Shown here one piece after another: positions 34,501 through 47,700 of a DNA stretch of 64,000 nucleotides (within the stretch, counting starts at the first letter, position 1; each line of letters begins with the position of its first letter). Below the pieces are notes generated by a model, which ran no database searches, was not told the origin of the DNA, and was given only the letters and a program-made list of their open reading frames with translations. Made by a program: the position numbers and the translations under genes. The DNA comes from Hippophae tibetana (Eukaryota; Streptophyta; Magnoliopsida; Rosales; Elaeagnaceae), in assembly GCA_037013495.1 (NCBI GenBank), contig CM072801.1, positions 83,375,816-83,439,815 on the forward strand, written 5' to 3'.

Positions 34501-35687
34501 GTTTACATAACGTATCGAGGGTTTTCATATTTTGTCATAAATTTCCGGTTTACTTACTTTCGAATTGATTCAAAAGAGCTGTAAATGAGATATTGGTTTC
34601 GATAAAGGTTTCTTTATTTATTTGGTCAATAAATCTCTATTCTTCCTAAAAAAAATATGGGAGTACAAAAAGAAAGGGGCTAGTGTTCATATTTTCAAAA
34701 ATAACAAAACATTTGATGAATAAGACTTCCAACATCAAATGACCATTACATTTAAATGTGGTATCGTAACGACTACTATAATATATCAAATCGAAGCTCG
34801 CCTCGATCAACACAATAATTGTTGCCCTCGCAATGGAACCTGGTTTCTCTGCACAAATTCCATCTTTACATCACTTAAAGGGGGTTTTAATTTTTTGTTG
34901 CTAATTTCCGTTTTACTTAATTTCGATTTTATACAATAGAGCAGTAAAGGAGATATTGGTATCGACTAAGGTTTTTTTTATTTATGTGGTTAATAAAACT
35001 CTTATCTTCCAAACGAAAAATAAGGGAAGAAAAACAAAAAGGGGCTACTATTCATATTCTTAAAAATGACAATACATTTGTGAATCACACTTCAAACATC
35101 AAACGACCATAACTTTTGACTGAGGTATCATAACGACTATTATAATATATCAAATCGAAGATCGTATCGATTAACACAATTAGTTTTGTCATTGCAAGGT
35201 AACTTAATTTCTGTACGCAAATTCCATCGTTTACATAACTAATCGAGGGTTTTAGGATTTTGTGGTAAATTTCCGTTTTAGTTACTTTCGATTTGATTAA
35301 ATAGAGCTGTAAAAGAGATATCGGTTCGACAAAGGTTCCTTCATTTATGTGGTCAATAAATTTCTATTCTTCCTAAAAAAAATATGGGAGCAGAAAAAGA
35401 AAGGGGCTAGTGTTCATATTTTCCAAAATAACAAAACATTTCATTAATTAGACTTCCAACATCAAATGACCATAACTTTTGACTTGGGTATCGTAACGAT
35501 TATTATAATATATCAAATCGAAGCTCGTCTCGATCCACACAATAATTGTTGGCCTCGCAATGAACCTGATTTCTGTACACAAATTCCATTGGTTACATCA
35601 CTTAAAGAGGGTTTTAATTTTTTGTTGCTAATTTCCGTTTAACTTAATTTCGATTTTATTCAATAGAGTAGTAAAGCAGATATTGGT
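31553..35687. repeat. Satellite with tandem 1,453-bp (four-monomer) unit
   Basis: The satellite resumes in phase with what precedes 18061. A four-monomer unit is repeated: positions near 33286 and 34739 carry nearly the same sequence 1,453 bp apart. The paralogous tract before insertion B (45396-48077) has one unit fewer. No gene is seen. Confidence 0.9.
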
Positions 35688-36420
35688 AAATCTTTTTTTT
35701 TCTAATTAAGCATGGTAATTTTTCACCACTCCCAACCTAGAACTTACATTGTCCTCAGTGTAACAACTGTAAATTAAAGATAAAGAGAAAAGAGAAGAAA
35801 GATTACCTATTTCTTGAGATTGTGTAAGTAGTAATGGAGGAATGGAGGTGCATTCATCATATTCATCATTTAAAGTGTATACAGACAGATCGCTGTGAAC
35901 TTCTAACATCTCAACAAATATTTTTAGTTTTAAAAATTTAAAAATTATTAAACTAAAATAAACAATAAAATTAAGTAAATAAAATAAATAACAAAAAATT
36001 ACCTAAAATGATGGGTTGCCTCACATCCAGCGTTTAGTTTAACGTCTTAGAAAGACGTAACTTGGGGATTGCATTTTAAGTAAACTCAATGTCCCCTCAG
36101 CATTGATTCAATCATACCTACAAGTAAGAAAAGGTTGTCTACCTATACTGTTTCAAACATGCCCTATTGATTTTCAAATTTTTCTGTACCAAAAACTAGG
36201 GGCATGCTTGAGGGTTTTAGATAACCCACATCTAGGTGCAAATCAAATAATTAAGGCATCAAAACACAATTGTACCTAGATCAAACAAAGAAACTATCTC
36301 TTGAGATTGTAATTAAAACTCTAAAATTTGGAGATAGTTTCAAAAAAAAATTCTTTTTTTCTTTTTTCTTTTTTTTTTTCTTTTTAATTTTTTTATTAAA
36401 GTTAAAATAACATAATCAGT
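35688..36420 (-). other. Post-pol noncoding segment and unmatched internal DNA of insertion A
   Basis: 35695-36060 matches the DNA downstream of pol in the full element, including an ACGTCTT/AAGACGT hairpin at 36042-36058. The next 50 bp resembles the DNA following gag1 (27390-27440). About 36110-36340 has no counterpart in the full element and no ORF; a poly-T/C-rich tract follows at about 36348-36400. Confidence 0.7.
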
Positions 36421-36585
36421 TTTAACCAAGAGTGCTCCCAGGAAAGAATGGTGGGGCAAAGGCTCCTTAAAAACCATCCTTCTAGACAGAACAACGTTCC
36501 GAGGAAAGACTAGTGGCACAAAGGCTTCCAAGAACTAGTCTCCTAGACATAACTCACTTATATCTTTACTTTTCATGCTATTAAA

Positions 36586-36872
36586 ATTAAGTTAATTAAG
36601 TTTAGTTAAGTAAAAATCTAAGTTAATTAAGTTAATAAAAAAATTTTAAGTTAATTAAAAAGCTAAGTTAATTAAGTTAATTTACGTAAAAATCTAAGTT
36701 AATTAAGTTAAGTTACGTAAAAATCTAAGTTAGTTAAGTTAAAAAAAATCTAAGTTAATTAAAAAGTTAAGTTAATTAAGTTAAGTAAACTAAAAATCTA
36801 AGTTAATTAAGTTAATGAAAAATCTAAGTTAATTAAGTTAGTAAAAATCTAAGTTAATTAAGTTAAATAAAA
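36586..36872. repeat. AAGTTAATTAAGTTAA-type tandem repeat
   Basis: About ten imperfect copies of a unit around 'ctaagttaattaagtta' separated by short A-rich spacers, giving a period of about 20-40 bp. Present also in insertion B (48976-49264), absent from the full element at 18061-31552. Confidence 0.85.
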
Positions 36873-37085
36873 ATTAAGAGAGAAAACAAATAATTAAAGA
36901 AAAGAAAGAGAAAAAAATAAAATAAAATAAAAAAATAGAGAAAGGTAAAAGCAAATAAAATTAAAATTAAAAAAAATCATTATTATTTTTATTTAACAAA
37001 AATAAAATTAAGATTTTAAATAAAAATTAAATGAAAATTAAAAAGTAAGTTTTATTTTCTTTTATTTTAATTTTATTTTAATTTT

Positions 37086-37390
37086 TTTTACTATTAATGA
37101 ACGGTAATTTTATTTTACTATTTACACTATATTAAAATTTTTTAAGTTTTTAATTTTTTTTAATTTTTTATTTTTTACTATTCATGAAGGGTAATTTTAA
37201 TTTACTATCTACACTATATTATTAATTTATTTTTATCTTAAAATTTTTAAATTTTAATTTTTTTTACTATTCATTAACGGTAATTTTATTTTACTATTAA
37301 CGCTATATTATTTATTTATTTTAAAATTTTTATTTTATTTTAAAAAAAAATTATTTTTTTATTTATTTTTTTTACTATTCATGAACTTTA
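37086..37390. repeat. Leader minisatellite, about 90-bp period
   Basis: Four imperfect copies of a unit containing ACTATTCATGAACGGTAA and 'ttttactattaacgctatatta', at about 37090, 37177, 37266 and 37374. Two copies are in the full element's leader (about 29162 and 29280), so the repeat number has expanded here. Confidence 0.7.
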
Positions 37391-37611
37391 AAATTTTTTA
37401 CTTCAAATTTCAAATTTCTAAATTATTTAATAAAAAATATTTTATTTATTTATTTATTTTATTTATTTATTTATTTATTTATTTTTTTATTATTTCTTAT
37501 TAAATTTGAAATTTGATTATTATTTTTTATTAAAACAAAAAAAATCACAATTATTTACAGCACAAAAATGTTTTTAAAATTTAGATAAATAATTTAAAAA
37601 CCGCTATTCCT

Positions 37612-37661
37612 TCCCCGGCAACGGTGCCAAAAACTTGATGCCATCCCCGGCAACGGCGCCA
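37612..37661 (-). other. Two tandem primer-binding sites (insertion A)
   Basis: tRNA-Asp-type sites at 37612-37629 and 37644-37661, separated by 14 bases. The inner one (farther from the LTR) has one mismatch (GGTGCC) and the LTR-proximal one matches the tRNA end better. The repeated unit includes the 'aaaacttgatg' spacer up to the LTR edge. Confidence 0.85.
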
Positions 37662-37667
37662 AAAACT

Positions 37668-38767
37668 TGATGGGCGAAAACCGACATCGTCGATTCTTGC
37701 CAATACTTTGGTTTTAATATTTATAAAACTCTTGCAAGTGCACGAATCATTTCGAAAAAAATGATAAGTATACTCGCAAGGTCGATCTAAGGAAGGAATG
37801 AATGTGGTTTTTAATTTATTATTCAAACTTTTAAAAAAGAAATTAAATCCTAAACATCGTGTCACGATATTTTGGTGTTTTGTGTTTTTTAATCTAATTA
37901 CATAAAATTAAACATAGATTCAATAAACATTCATGCAAATTTTGTCATTTATAATGGCGGAGTATTTATGGATATAATAACTAAGTTAATTATGCTTGCT
38001 CATATTATCTAGGTTATTAAAGATATGAATTGATATTTATTGATTTTCCCTTTTTTGTATGAATACCACCTTTGGTGGGGTTAGATATTCTTTGTTAACT
38101 AAACAAATCAATTAACACCTATGGGTGGGGTTGATAACTAATATGCTTAATTAAATTAATTCCTTTTTCTAAGAGATTGAAAATGAACCATTTAAATGCC
38201 ACCTTTGGTGGGGTTAGACAGTTTAAACTTTATTCAAGGTGTCCAAATTAAACCTAAGAATTTAGTTATCCGAGTACTAACTTTCAAGTTTTAAAACCAC
38301 TACCGAAAACATGTTGTCGATACATTTTTAGATAATAATTCTTATAAAAACTTTTGAAATAGAGCTTCACTCTAAGTACTGGGCGATTATACCATCAAAT
38401 AAAAGAGCACTACTCTAAATCAGACCGGATAACTAAACCTTAAAATCTAATTTTTAGGTTTAAGTTTGTAATGAAAAATAATATATTTCTCTCTAACATT
38501 CTTAATATAAAATCATGAATAAAAATAAAATCAATTCATTTTAGAGATTTTTACCTATTTAATATTTCGCAAGCATAACAACGTTATTATTACATCATGT
38601 TTATTAACAGCCAGCACAGTTAAATTTAACCACAGACAAATTAAATATAACATGTAAGAATAAAGCAGAAAAAATAACTGTAGAGAAAATAAAATCCTTA
38701 CAGAACTTCGACGCTATTCCCGTTGCTGGAAAACCTCCAAGCGGAATTTGCACTTCCATTTATTGAA
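37668..38767 (-). repeat. Partial LTR of insertion A
   Basis: Begins TGATG at 37668 and matches 50047-51146. It is cut before the TATA box and U3, so it is promoterless. The break overlaps a TTGAA microhomology (38763-38767) with the satellite that follows. Confidence 0.85.
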
Positions 38768-41700
38768 AGCTAACCAGATTTCTGTAGTCAAATTCCATCG
38801 TTTACATAACTTATCGAGGGTTTTCGTATTTTGTCATGAATTTACAGTTTACTTACTTTCGAATTGATTCAATAGAGCTGTAAATGAGATATTGGTTCCG
38901 ACAAAGGTTTCTTTATTTATTTGGTCAATAAATATCTATTCTAACCTAAAAATATATGGGAGTAGAAAAAGAAAGGGGCTAGTGTTCATATTTTCAAAAA
39001 TAACAAAACATTTCATGAATTAGACTTCCAACATCAAATGACCATAAATTTTGACTGGGGTATGGTAACGATTATTATAATATATCAAATCGAAGCTCAT
39101 CTCGATCCACACAATAATTATTGGCCTCGCTATGGAACCTGATTTCTGTACACAAATTCCATCGGTTACGTCACTTAAAGAGGGTTTTAATTTTTTGTTG
39201 CTAATTTCCATTTAACTTAATTTCGATTTTATTCAATAGAGCAGTAAAGGAGATATTGGTGCCGACCAAGGTTTGTTTATTTATGTGTAAATATATCTCT
39301 TATCTTCCAAAAGAAAAATAAGAGAAGGGAAACAGAAAGGGGCAACTATTCATATTCTAAAAAATGACAAAACATTTGGTGAATCACACTTCAAACATTA
39401 AACGACCATAACTTTTGACTGGTGCATCTTAACGACTATTATAATATATCGAATCGAAGATCGAATCGATTCACTCAATTAGGGTTGGCCTTGCAAGCTA
39501 ACCTGATTTCTGTACCCAAATTCCATCGTTTACATAACTTATCGAGGGTTTTCGTATTTTGTCATAAATTTCCGGTTTACTTAGTTTCGAATTGATTCAA
39601 TAGAGCTGTAAATGAGATATTGGTTCCGATAAAGGTTTCTTTATTTATTTGGTCAATAAATCTCTGTTCTTCCTAAAAATATATGGGAGCATAAAAAGAA
39701 AGGGGCTAGTGTTCATATTTTCAAAAATAACAAAACATTTGATGAATCAGACTTCCAACAACAAATGACCATTACATTTGACTGTGGTATCGTAGCGACT
39801 ATTATAATATATCAAATCGAAGCTCGCCTCGATCCACATAATAATTGTTGCCACCGCAATGGAACCTGGTTTCTCTGCACAAATTCCATCTTTACATTAC
39901 TTAAAGAGGGTTTTAATTTTTTGTTTCTAATTTCCGTTTTACTTAATTTCGATTTTATTCAATAGAGTAGTAAAGGAGATATTGGTGTCGACTAAGGTTT
40001 TTTTATTTAAGGTGTTAATAAAACTCTTATCTTCCAAAATAAAAATAAGAGAGGAGAAACAAAAAGGGGCTACTATTCATATTCTAAAAAATGAAAATAC
40101 ATTTGTGAATCACACTTCAAACATTAAACGACCATATCTTTTAATTGAGGTATCGTAACGACTATTATAATATATCAAATCGAAGCTTGCCTTGATCCAC
40201 ACAATAATTGTTGTTTTCGCAATGGAACCTAGTTTCTCTGCACAAATTCCATCTTTACATCACTTAAAGAGGGTTTTAATATTTCGTTGCTAATTTGTGT
40301 TTTTATTTATTTCGATTTTATTCAATAGAGCAGTAAAGGAGATATTGGTGTAGACTAAGCTTTTTTTATTTATGTGGTTAATAAAACTCTTATCTTCCAA
40401 AAGAAAAATAAGAGAGGAGAAACAAAAAGGGGCTACTATTCATATTCTAAAAAATGACAATACATTTGTGAATCACACTTCAAACATTAAACGACCATGA
40501 CTTTTGACTGAGGTATCGTAACGACTATTATAATATATTAAATCGAAGATCGTATCCATTAATTAAATTAGGGTTGGCATTGCAAGGTAACTTAATTTCC
40601 CTACCCAAATTCCATCTTTTACATAACTAATCGAGGGTTTTAAGATTTTGTGGTAAATTTCCGTTTTAGTTACTTTCCATTTGATTAAATAGAGCTGTAA
40701 AAGAGATATCGGTTCGACAAAGGTTCCTTTATTTATGTGGTCAATAAATCTCTATTCTTCCTAAAAAATAATGGGAGCAGAAAAAGAAAGGGGCTAGTGT
40801 TCATATTTTCAAAAATAACAAAACATTTCATGAATTAGACTTCCAACATCAAATGACCATAAATTTTCACTTCGGTATCGTAACGATTACTATAATATAT
40901 CAAACCAAAGCTCATCTCGATCCACACAATAATTGTTCGCCTCGCAATGGAACCTGATTTCTATGCACAAATTCCATCGGTTACATCACTTAAAGATGGT
41001 TTTAATTTTTTGTTGCAAATTTCCGTTTAACTTAATTTCGATTTTATTCAATAGAGTAGTAAAGGAGATATTGGTGCCGGCCAAGGTTTCTTTATTTATG
41101 TGGTAAATATATCTCTTATCTTCCAAAAGAAAAATAAGAGAAGGGAAACAGAAAGGGGCAACTATTCATATTCTAAAAAATGATAAAACATTTGGTGAAT
41201 CACACTTCAAACATTAAACGACCATAACTTTTGACTGGTGCATCTTAACGACTATTATAATATATTGAATCGAATATCACATCGATTCAACCAATTTGGG
41301 TTGGCCTTGCAAGCTAACCTGATTTTCGTACCCAAATTTCCATCGTTTACATAACTTATCGAGGGTTTTCGTATTTTGTCATAAATTTTTATTTTACTTA
41401 CTTTCGAATTGATTCAATAGAGCTGTAAATGAGATATTGGTTTCGATAAAGGTTTCTTTATTTATTTGGTCAAAAAATCTCTATTCTTCCTAAAAAAATA
41501 TGGGAGGAGAAAAAGAAAAGGGCTAGTGTTCACATTTTAAAAAATAACAAAACATTTCATTAATTAGACTTCCAACCTCAAATGACCATAAAATTTGACT
41601 GGTGTATGGTAACGACTATCATAATATATCCAATAGAAGCTCTTCTCGATCCACACAATAATTGTTGGCCTCGCTATGGAACCTGATTTCTGTACACAAA

Positions 41701-44700
41701 TTCCATCGGTTACGTCACTTAAAGAGGGTTTTAATTTTTTGTTGCTAATTTCCATTTAACTTAATTTCGATTTTATTCAATAGAGCAGTAAAGGAGATAT
41801 TGGTGCCGGCCAAGGTTTGTTTATTTATGTGTAAATATATCTCTTATCTTCCAAAAGAAAAATAAGAGAAGGGAAACAGAAAGGGGCAACTATTCATATT
41901 CTAAAAAATGACAAAACATTTGGTGAATCACACTTCAAACATTAAACGACCATAAATTTTGACTGGTGCATCTTAACGACTATTATAATATATCGAATCG
42001 AAGATCGAATCAATTCACACAATTAGGGTTGGCCTTGCAAACTAACCTGATTTCTATACCCAAATTTCATGGTTTACATAACTTATCGAGGGTTTTCGAA
42101 TTTTGTGGTGAATCACACTTCAAACATTAAACGACCATAACTTTTAACTGAGGTATCGTAACGACTATTATAATATATCAAATCGAAGCTTGCCTCGATC
42201 CACACAATAATTGTTGCCTTCGCAATGGAACCTAGTTTCTCTGCAGAAATTCCATCTTTAAAACACTTAAAGAGGGTTTTAATATTTCGTTGCTAATTTG
42301 TGTTTTTACTTTATTTCGATTTTATTCAATAGAGCAGTAAAGGAGATATTGGTGTAGACTAAGCTTTTTTTATTTATGTGGTTAATAAAACTCTTATCTT
42401 CCGGTTTACTTACTTTCGAATTGATTCAATAGAGCTGTAAATGAGATATTGGTTCCGATAAAGGTTTCTTTATTTATTTGGTCAATAAATCTCTATTCTT
42501 CCTAAAAATATATGGGAGTAGAAAAAGAAAGGGGCTAGTGTTCATATTTTCAAAAATAACAAAACATTTGATGAATCAGACTTCCAACATCAAATGACCA
42601 TTACATTTGACTGTGGTATCGTAGCGACTATTATAATACATCAAATCGAAGCTCGCCTCGATCCACATAATAATGGTTGCCACCGCAATGGATCCTGGTT
42701 TCTCTACACAAATTCCATCTTTACATTACTTAAAGAGGGTTTTAATTTTTTGTTGGTAATTTCTGTTTTACTTAATTTCGATTTTATTTAATAGAGTATT
42801 AAAGGAGATATTGGTGTCGACTAAGGTTTTTTTATTTAAGTTGTTAATAAAACTCTTATCTTCCAAAATAAAAATAAGAGAGGAGAAACAAAAAGGGGCT
42901 ACTATTCAGTTTGTAAAAAATGACAATACATTTGTGAATCACACTTCAAACATTAAACGACCATAACTTTTAACTGAGGTATCGTAACGACTATTATAAT
43001 ATATCAAATCGAAGCTTGCCTCGATCCACACAATAATTGTTCGCCTCGCAATGGAACCTGATTTCTGTACACAAATTCCATCGGTTACATCACTTAAAGA
43101 GGGTTTTAATTTTTTGTTACTAATTTCCTTTTAACTTAATTTCTATTTTATTCAATAGAGGAGTAATGGAGTAATATATCGAATCGAAGATCGAATCAAT
43201 TCACACAATTGGGGTTGGCCTTGAAAGCTAACCTGATTTCTGTACCCAAATTCCATCGTTTACATAACTTATCGAGGGTTTTCGTATTTTGTCATAAATT
43301 TATAGTTTACTTACTTTCGAATTGATTCAATAGAGTTGTAAATGAGATATTGGTTCCGATAAAGCTTTCTTTATTTATTTGGTCAATAAATCTCTATTCT
43401 TCCTAAAAACAAATATGGGAGTACAAAAAGAAAGGGGCTAGTGTTCATATTTTCAAAAATAACAAAACATTTCATGAATTAGACTTATAACATCAAATGA
43501 CCATAAATTTTGACTAGGGTATGGTAACGATTATTATAATATATCAAATCGAAGCTCATCTCGATCCACACAATAATTGTTGGCCTCGCTATGGAAGCTG
43601 ATTTCTGTACACAAATTCCATCGGTTACGTCACTTAAAGAGGGTTTTAATTTTTTGTTGCTAATTTCCATTTAACTTAATTTTGATTTTATTCAATAGAG
43701 CAGTAAAGGAGATATTGGTGTCGACTAAGGTTTTTTTATTTAAGGTGTTAATAAAACTCTTATCTTCCAAAATAAAAATAAGAGAGGAGAAACAAAAAGG
43801 GGCTACTATTCATATTCTAAAAAATGAAAATACATTTGTGAATCACACTTCAAACATTAAACGACCATATCTTTTAATTGAGGTATCGTAACGACTATTA
43901 TAATATATCAAATCGAAGCTCGCCTTGATCCACACAATAATTGTTGTTTTCGCAATGGAACCTAGTTTCTCTGCACAAATTCCATCTTTACATTACTTAA
44001 AGAGGGTTTTAATTTTTTGTTGCTAATTTCTGTTTTACTTAATTTCGATTTTATTCAATAGAGTAGTAAAGGAGATATTGGTGTCGACTATGGTTTTTTA
44101 ATTTAAGTTGTTAATAAAACTCTTATCTTGTAAAATACAAATAAGAGAGGAGAAACAAAAAGGGGCTACTATTCATATTCTAAAAAATAACAAAACATTT
44201 GATGAATCAGACTTCCAACATCAAATGACCATTACATTTGACTGTGGTATCGTAGCGACTATTATAATATATCAAATGGAAGCTCGCCTCGATCCACACA
44301 ATAATTGTTGCCTTCGCAATGGAACGTAGTTTCTCTGCACAAATTCCATCTTTACATCACTTAAAGAGGGTTTTAATTTTTTGTTGCTAATTTGTGTTTT
44401 TACTTTATTTCGATTTTATTCAATAGAGCAGTAAAGGAGATATTGGTGTAGACTAAGCTTTTTTTATTTATGTGGTTAATAAAACTCTTATCTTCCAAAA
44501 GAAAAATAAGAGAGGAGAAACAAAAAGGGGCTACTATTCATATTCTAAAAATGACAATACATTTGTGAATCACACTTCAAACATTAAACGACCATGACTT
44601 TTGACTAAGGTATCGTAACGACTATTATAATATAACAAATCGAAGATCGTATCGATTAATTAAATTAGTGTTGGCATTTCAAGGTAACTTAATTTCTGTA

Positions 44701-47700
44701 CCCATATTCCATCGTTTACATAACTAATCGAGGGTTTTAAGATTTTGTAATAAATTTCCGTTTTAGTTACTTTCCATTTCATTAAATAGAGCTGTAAAAG
44801 AGATATCGGTTCGAAAAAGGTTCCTTTATATATGTGGTCAATAAATCTCTATTCTTCCTAAAAAATATGGGAGTAGAAAAAGAAAGGATCTAATGTTCAT
44901 ATTTTCAAAAATAACAAAACATTTCATGAATTAGACTTCTAACATCAAATGACCATAACTTTTGACTTGGGTATCGTAACGATTATTATAATATATCAAA
45001 TCGAAGCTCATCTCGATCCACACAATAATTGTTCGCCTCGCAATGGAACCTGATTTCTGTACACAAAATTGCATCGGTTACGTCACTTAAAGAGGGTTTT
45101 AATTTTTTGTTGCTAATTTCCGTTTAACTTATTTTCGATTTTATTCAATAGAGCAGTAAAGGAGATATTGGTGCCGGGCAAGGTTTCTTTATTTATGTGA
45201 TAAATATATCTCTTATCTTCCAAAAGAAAAATAAGAGAAGGGAAACAGAAAGGGGCAACTATTCATATTCTAAAAAATGACAAAACATTTGGTGAATCAC
45301 ACTTCAAACATTAAACGACCATAACTATTGACTGGTGCATCTTAACGACTATTATAATATATCGAATCGAAGATCGAATCGATTCACACAATTAGGGTTG
45401 GCCTTGCAAGCTAACCTAATTTCTGTACCCAAATTCCATCGTTTACATAACTTATCGAGGGTTTTCGTATTTTGTCATAAATTTACGGGTTACTTACTTT
45501 TGAATTGATTCAATAGAGCTGTAAATTAGATATTGGTTCCGATAAACGTTTCTTTATTTATTTGGTCAATAAATCTCTATTCTTCCTAAAAATATATGGG
45601 AGCAGAAAAAGAAAGGGGCTAGTGTTCATATTTTCATAAATAACAAAACATTTGATGAATAAGACTTCCAACATCAAATGACCATTACATTTGACTGTGG
45701 TATCGTACCAACTATTATAATATATCAAATGGAAGCTCGCCTCGATCAACACAATAATTGTTGCCCTCGCAATGGAACCTGGTTTCTCTACACAAATTCC
45801 ATCTTTACATCACTTAAATAGGGTTTTAATTTTTTGTTGCTAATTTCTATTTTACTTAATTTCGATTTTATTCAATAGAGTAGTAAAGGAGATATTGGTA
45901 TCGACTAAATTTTTTTTTATGTGGTTAATAAAACTCTTTTCTTCCAAACAAAAAATAAGAGAAGAGAAACAAAAAGGGGCTACTATTCATATTCTAAAAA
46001 ATGACAATACATTTGTGAATCACACTTCTAACATTAAACGACCATGACTTTTGACTGAGGTATCGTACCAACTATTATAATATATCAAATTGAAGATCGT
46101 ATCGATTAACACAATTAGTGTTGGCATTGCAAGGTAACTTAATTTCTCTACCCAAATTCCATCATTTACATAACTAATCGAGGGTTTTAAGATTTTGTGG
46201 TAAATTTCTGTTTTAGTTACTTTATATTTGATTAAATAGAGTTGTAAAAGAGATATCGGTTCGACAAAGGTTCCTTTATTTATGTGGTCAATAAATCTCT
46301 ATTCTTCCTAAAAAATAATGGGAGCAGAAAAAGAAATAGGCTAGTGTTCATATTTTCAAAAATAACAAACCATTTCATGAATTAGACTTCCAACATCAAA
46401 TGACCATACCTTTTGACTGGGTATCGTAACGATTATTATAATATATCAAATCGAATCTCATCTCGATCCACACAATAATTGTTGGCCTCGCAATGGAACC
46501 TGATTTCTGTACACAAATTCCATCGGTTACATCACTTAAAGAGGGTTTTAATTTTTTGTTGCTAATTTCCGTTTAACTTAATTTCGATTTTATTCAATAG
46601 AGCAGTAAAGGAGATATTGGTGCCGGCCAAGGTTTGTTTATTTATGTGATAAATATATCTCTTATCTTCCAAAAGAAAAATAAGAGAAGGGAAACAGAAA
46701 GGGGCAACTATTCATATTCTAAAAAATGACAAAACATTTGGTGAATCACACTTCAAACATTAAACGGTCATAACTTTTGACTGGTGCATCTTATCGACTA
46801 TTATAATATATCGAATCGAAGATCGTATCGATTCACACAATTAGGGTTGGCCTTGCAAGCTAACCTGTTTTCTGTACCCAAATTCCATCGTTTACATAAC
46901 GTATCGAGGGTTTTCATATTTTGTCATAAATTTCCGGTTTACTTACTTTCGAATTGATTCAATAGAGCTGTAAATGAGATATTGGTTCTGATAAAGGTTT
47001 CTTTATTTATTTGGTCAATAAATCTCTATTCTTCCTAAAAACAAATATGGGAGTACAAAAAGAAAGGGGCTAGTGTTCATATTTTCAAAAATAACAAAAC
47101 ATTTGATGAATAAGACTTCCAACATCAAATGACCATTACATTTAAATGTGGTATCGTAACGACTACTATAATATATCAAATCAAAGCTCGCCTCGATCAA
47201 CACAATAATTGTTGCCCTCGCAATGGAACCTGGTTTCTCTGCACAAATTCCATCTTTACATCACTTAAAGGGGGTTTTAATTTTTTGTTGCTAATTTCCG
47301 TTTTACTTAATTTCGATTTTATACAATAGAGCAGTAAAGGAGATATTGGTATCGACTAAGGTTTTTTTTATTTATGTGGTTAATAAAACTCTTATCTTCC
47401 AAACGAAAAATAAGGGAAGAAAAACAAAAAGGGGCTACTATTCATATTCTTAAAAATGACAATACATTTGTGAATCACACTTCAAACATCAAACGACCAT
47501 AACTTTAGACTGAGGTATCATAACGACTATTATAATATATCAAATCGAAGATCGTATCGATTAACACAATTAGTTTTGGCATTGCAAGGTAACTTAATTT
47601 CTGTACGCAAATTCCATCGTTTACATAACTAATCGAGGGTTTTAGGATTTTGTGGTAAATTTCCGTTTTAGTTACTTTCGATTTGATTAAATAGAGCTGT

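Larger units (their letters stand above)
31553..38767. other. Segmental duplication, copy A
   Basis: Satellite plus insertion A. It matches 45396-51146, sharing rare satellite variants (for example the 'actaaattttttttt' variant near 32063 and 45904) and the identical satellite/retroelement junction at 35687/48077. The offset is 12,390 bp at the junction. It differs by one 1,453-bp satellite unit and small indels. Confidence 0.85.
35688..38767 (-). mobile_element. Insertion A: truncated non-autonomous Athila relative
   Basis: Retroelement sequence without gag or pol, in minus orientation. From the left: a post-pol noncoding segment (35695-36060, matching about 21555-21930), about 300 bp of unmatched sequence, leader sequence, an AAGTTAATT-type tandem repeat, an AT-rich leader minisatellite, two primer-binding sites and 1.1 kb of LTR. 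The left edge joins satellite within a T-rich/microsatellite tract. The right edge is cut inside the LTR. Neither terminus is a native LTR end, so it is a fragment. The absence of any coding sequence between flanks that match a coding element indicates an internally deleted, trans-dependent family. Confidence 0.85.

Noticed and set aside
36340-36531. Small minus-strand frame beginning MEAFVPLVFP (also 48671-48922)
   Set aside because: It lies in the leader segment shared with 28955-29095, where the equivalent frame is not preserved, and it ends in a Lys run from a poly-T/C tract.
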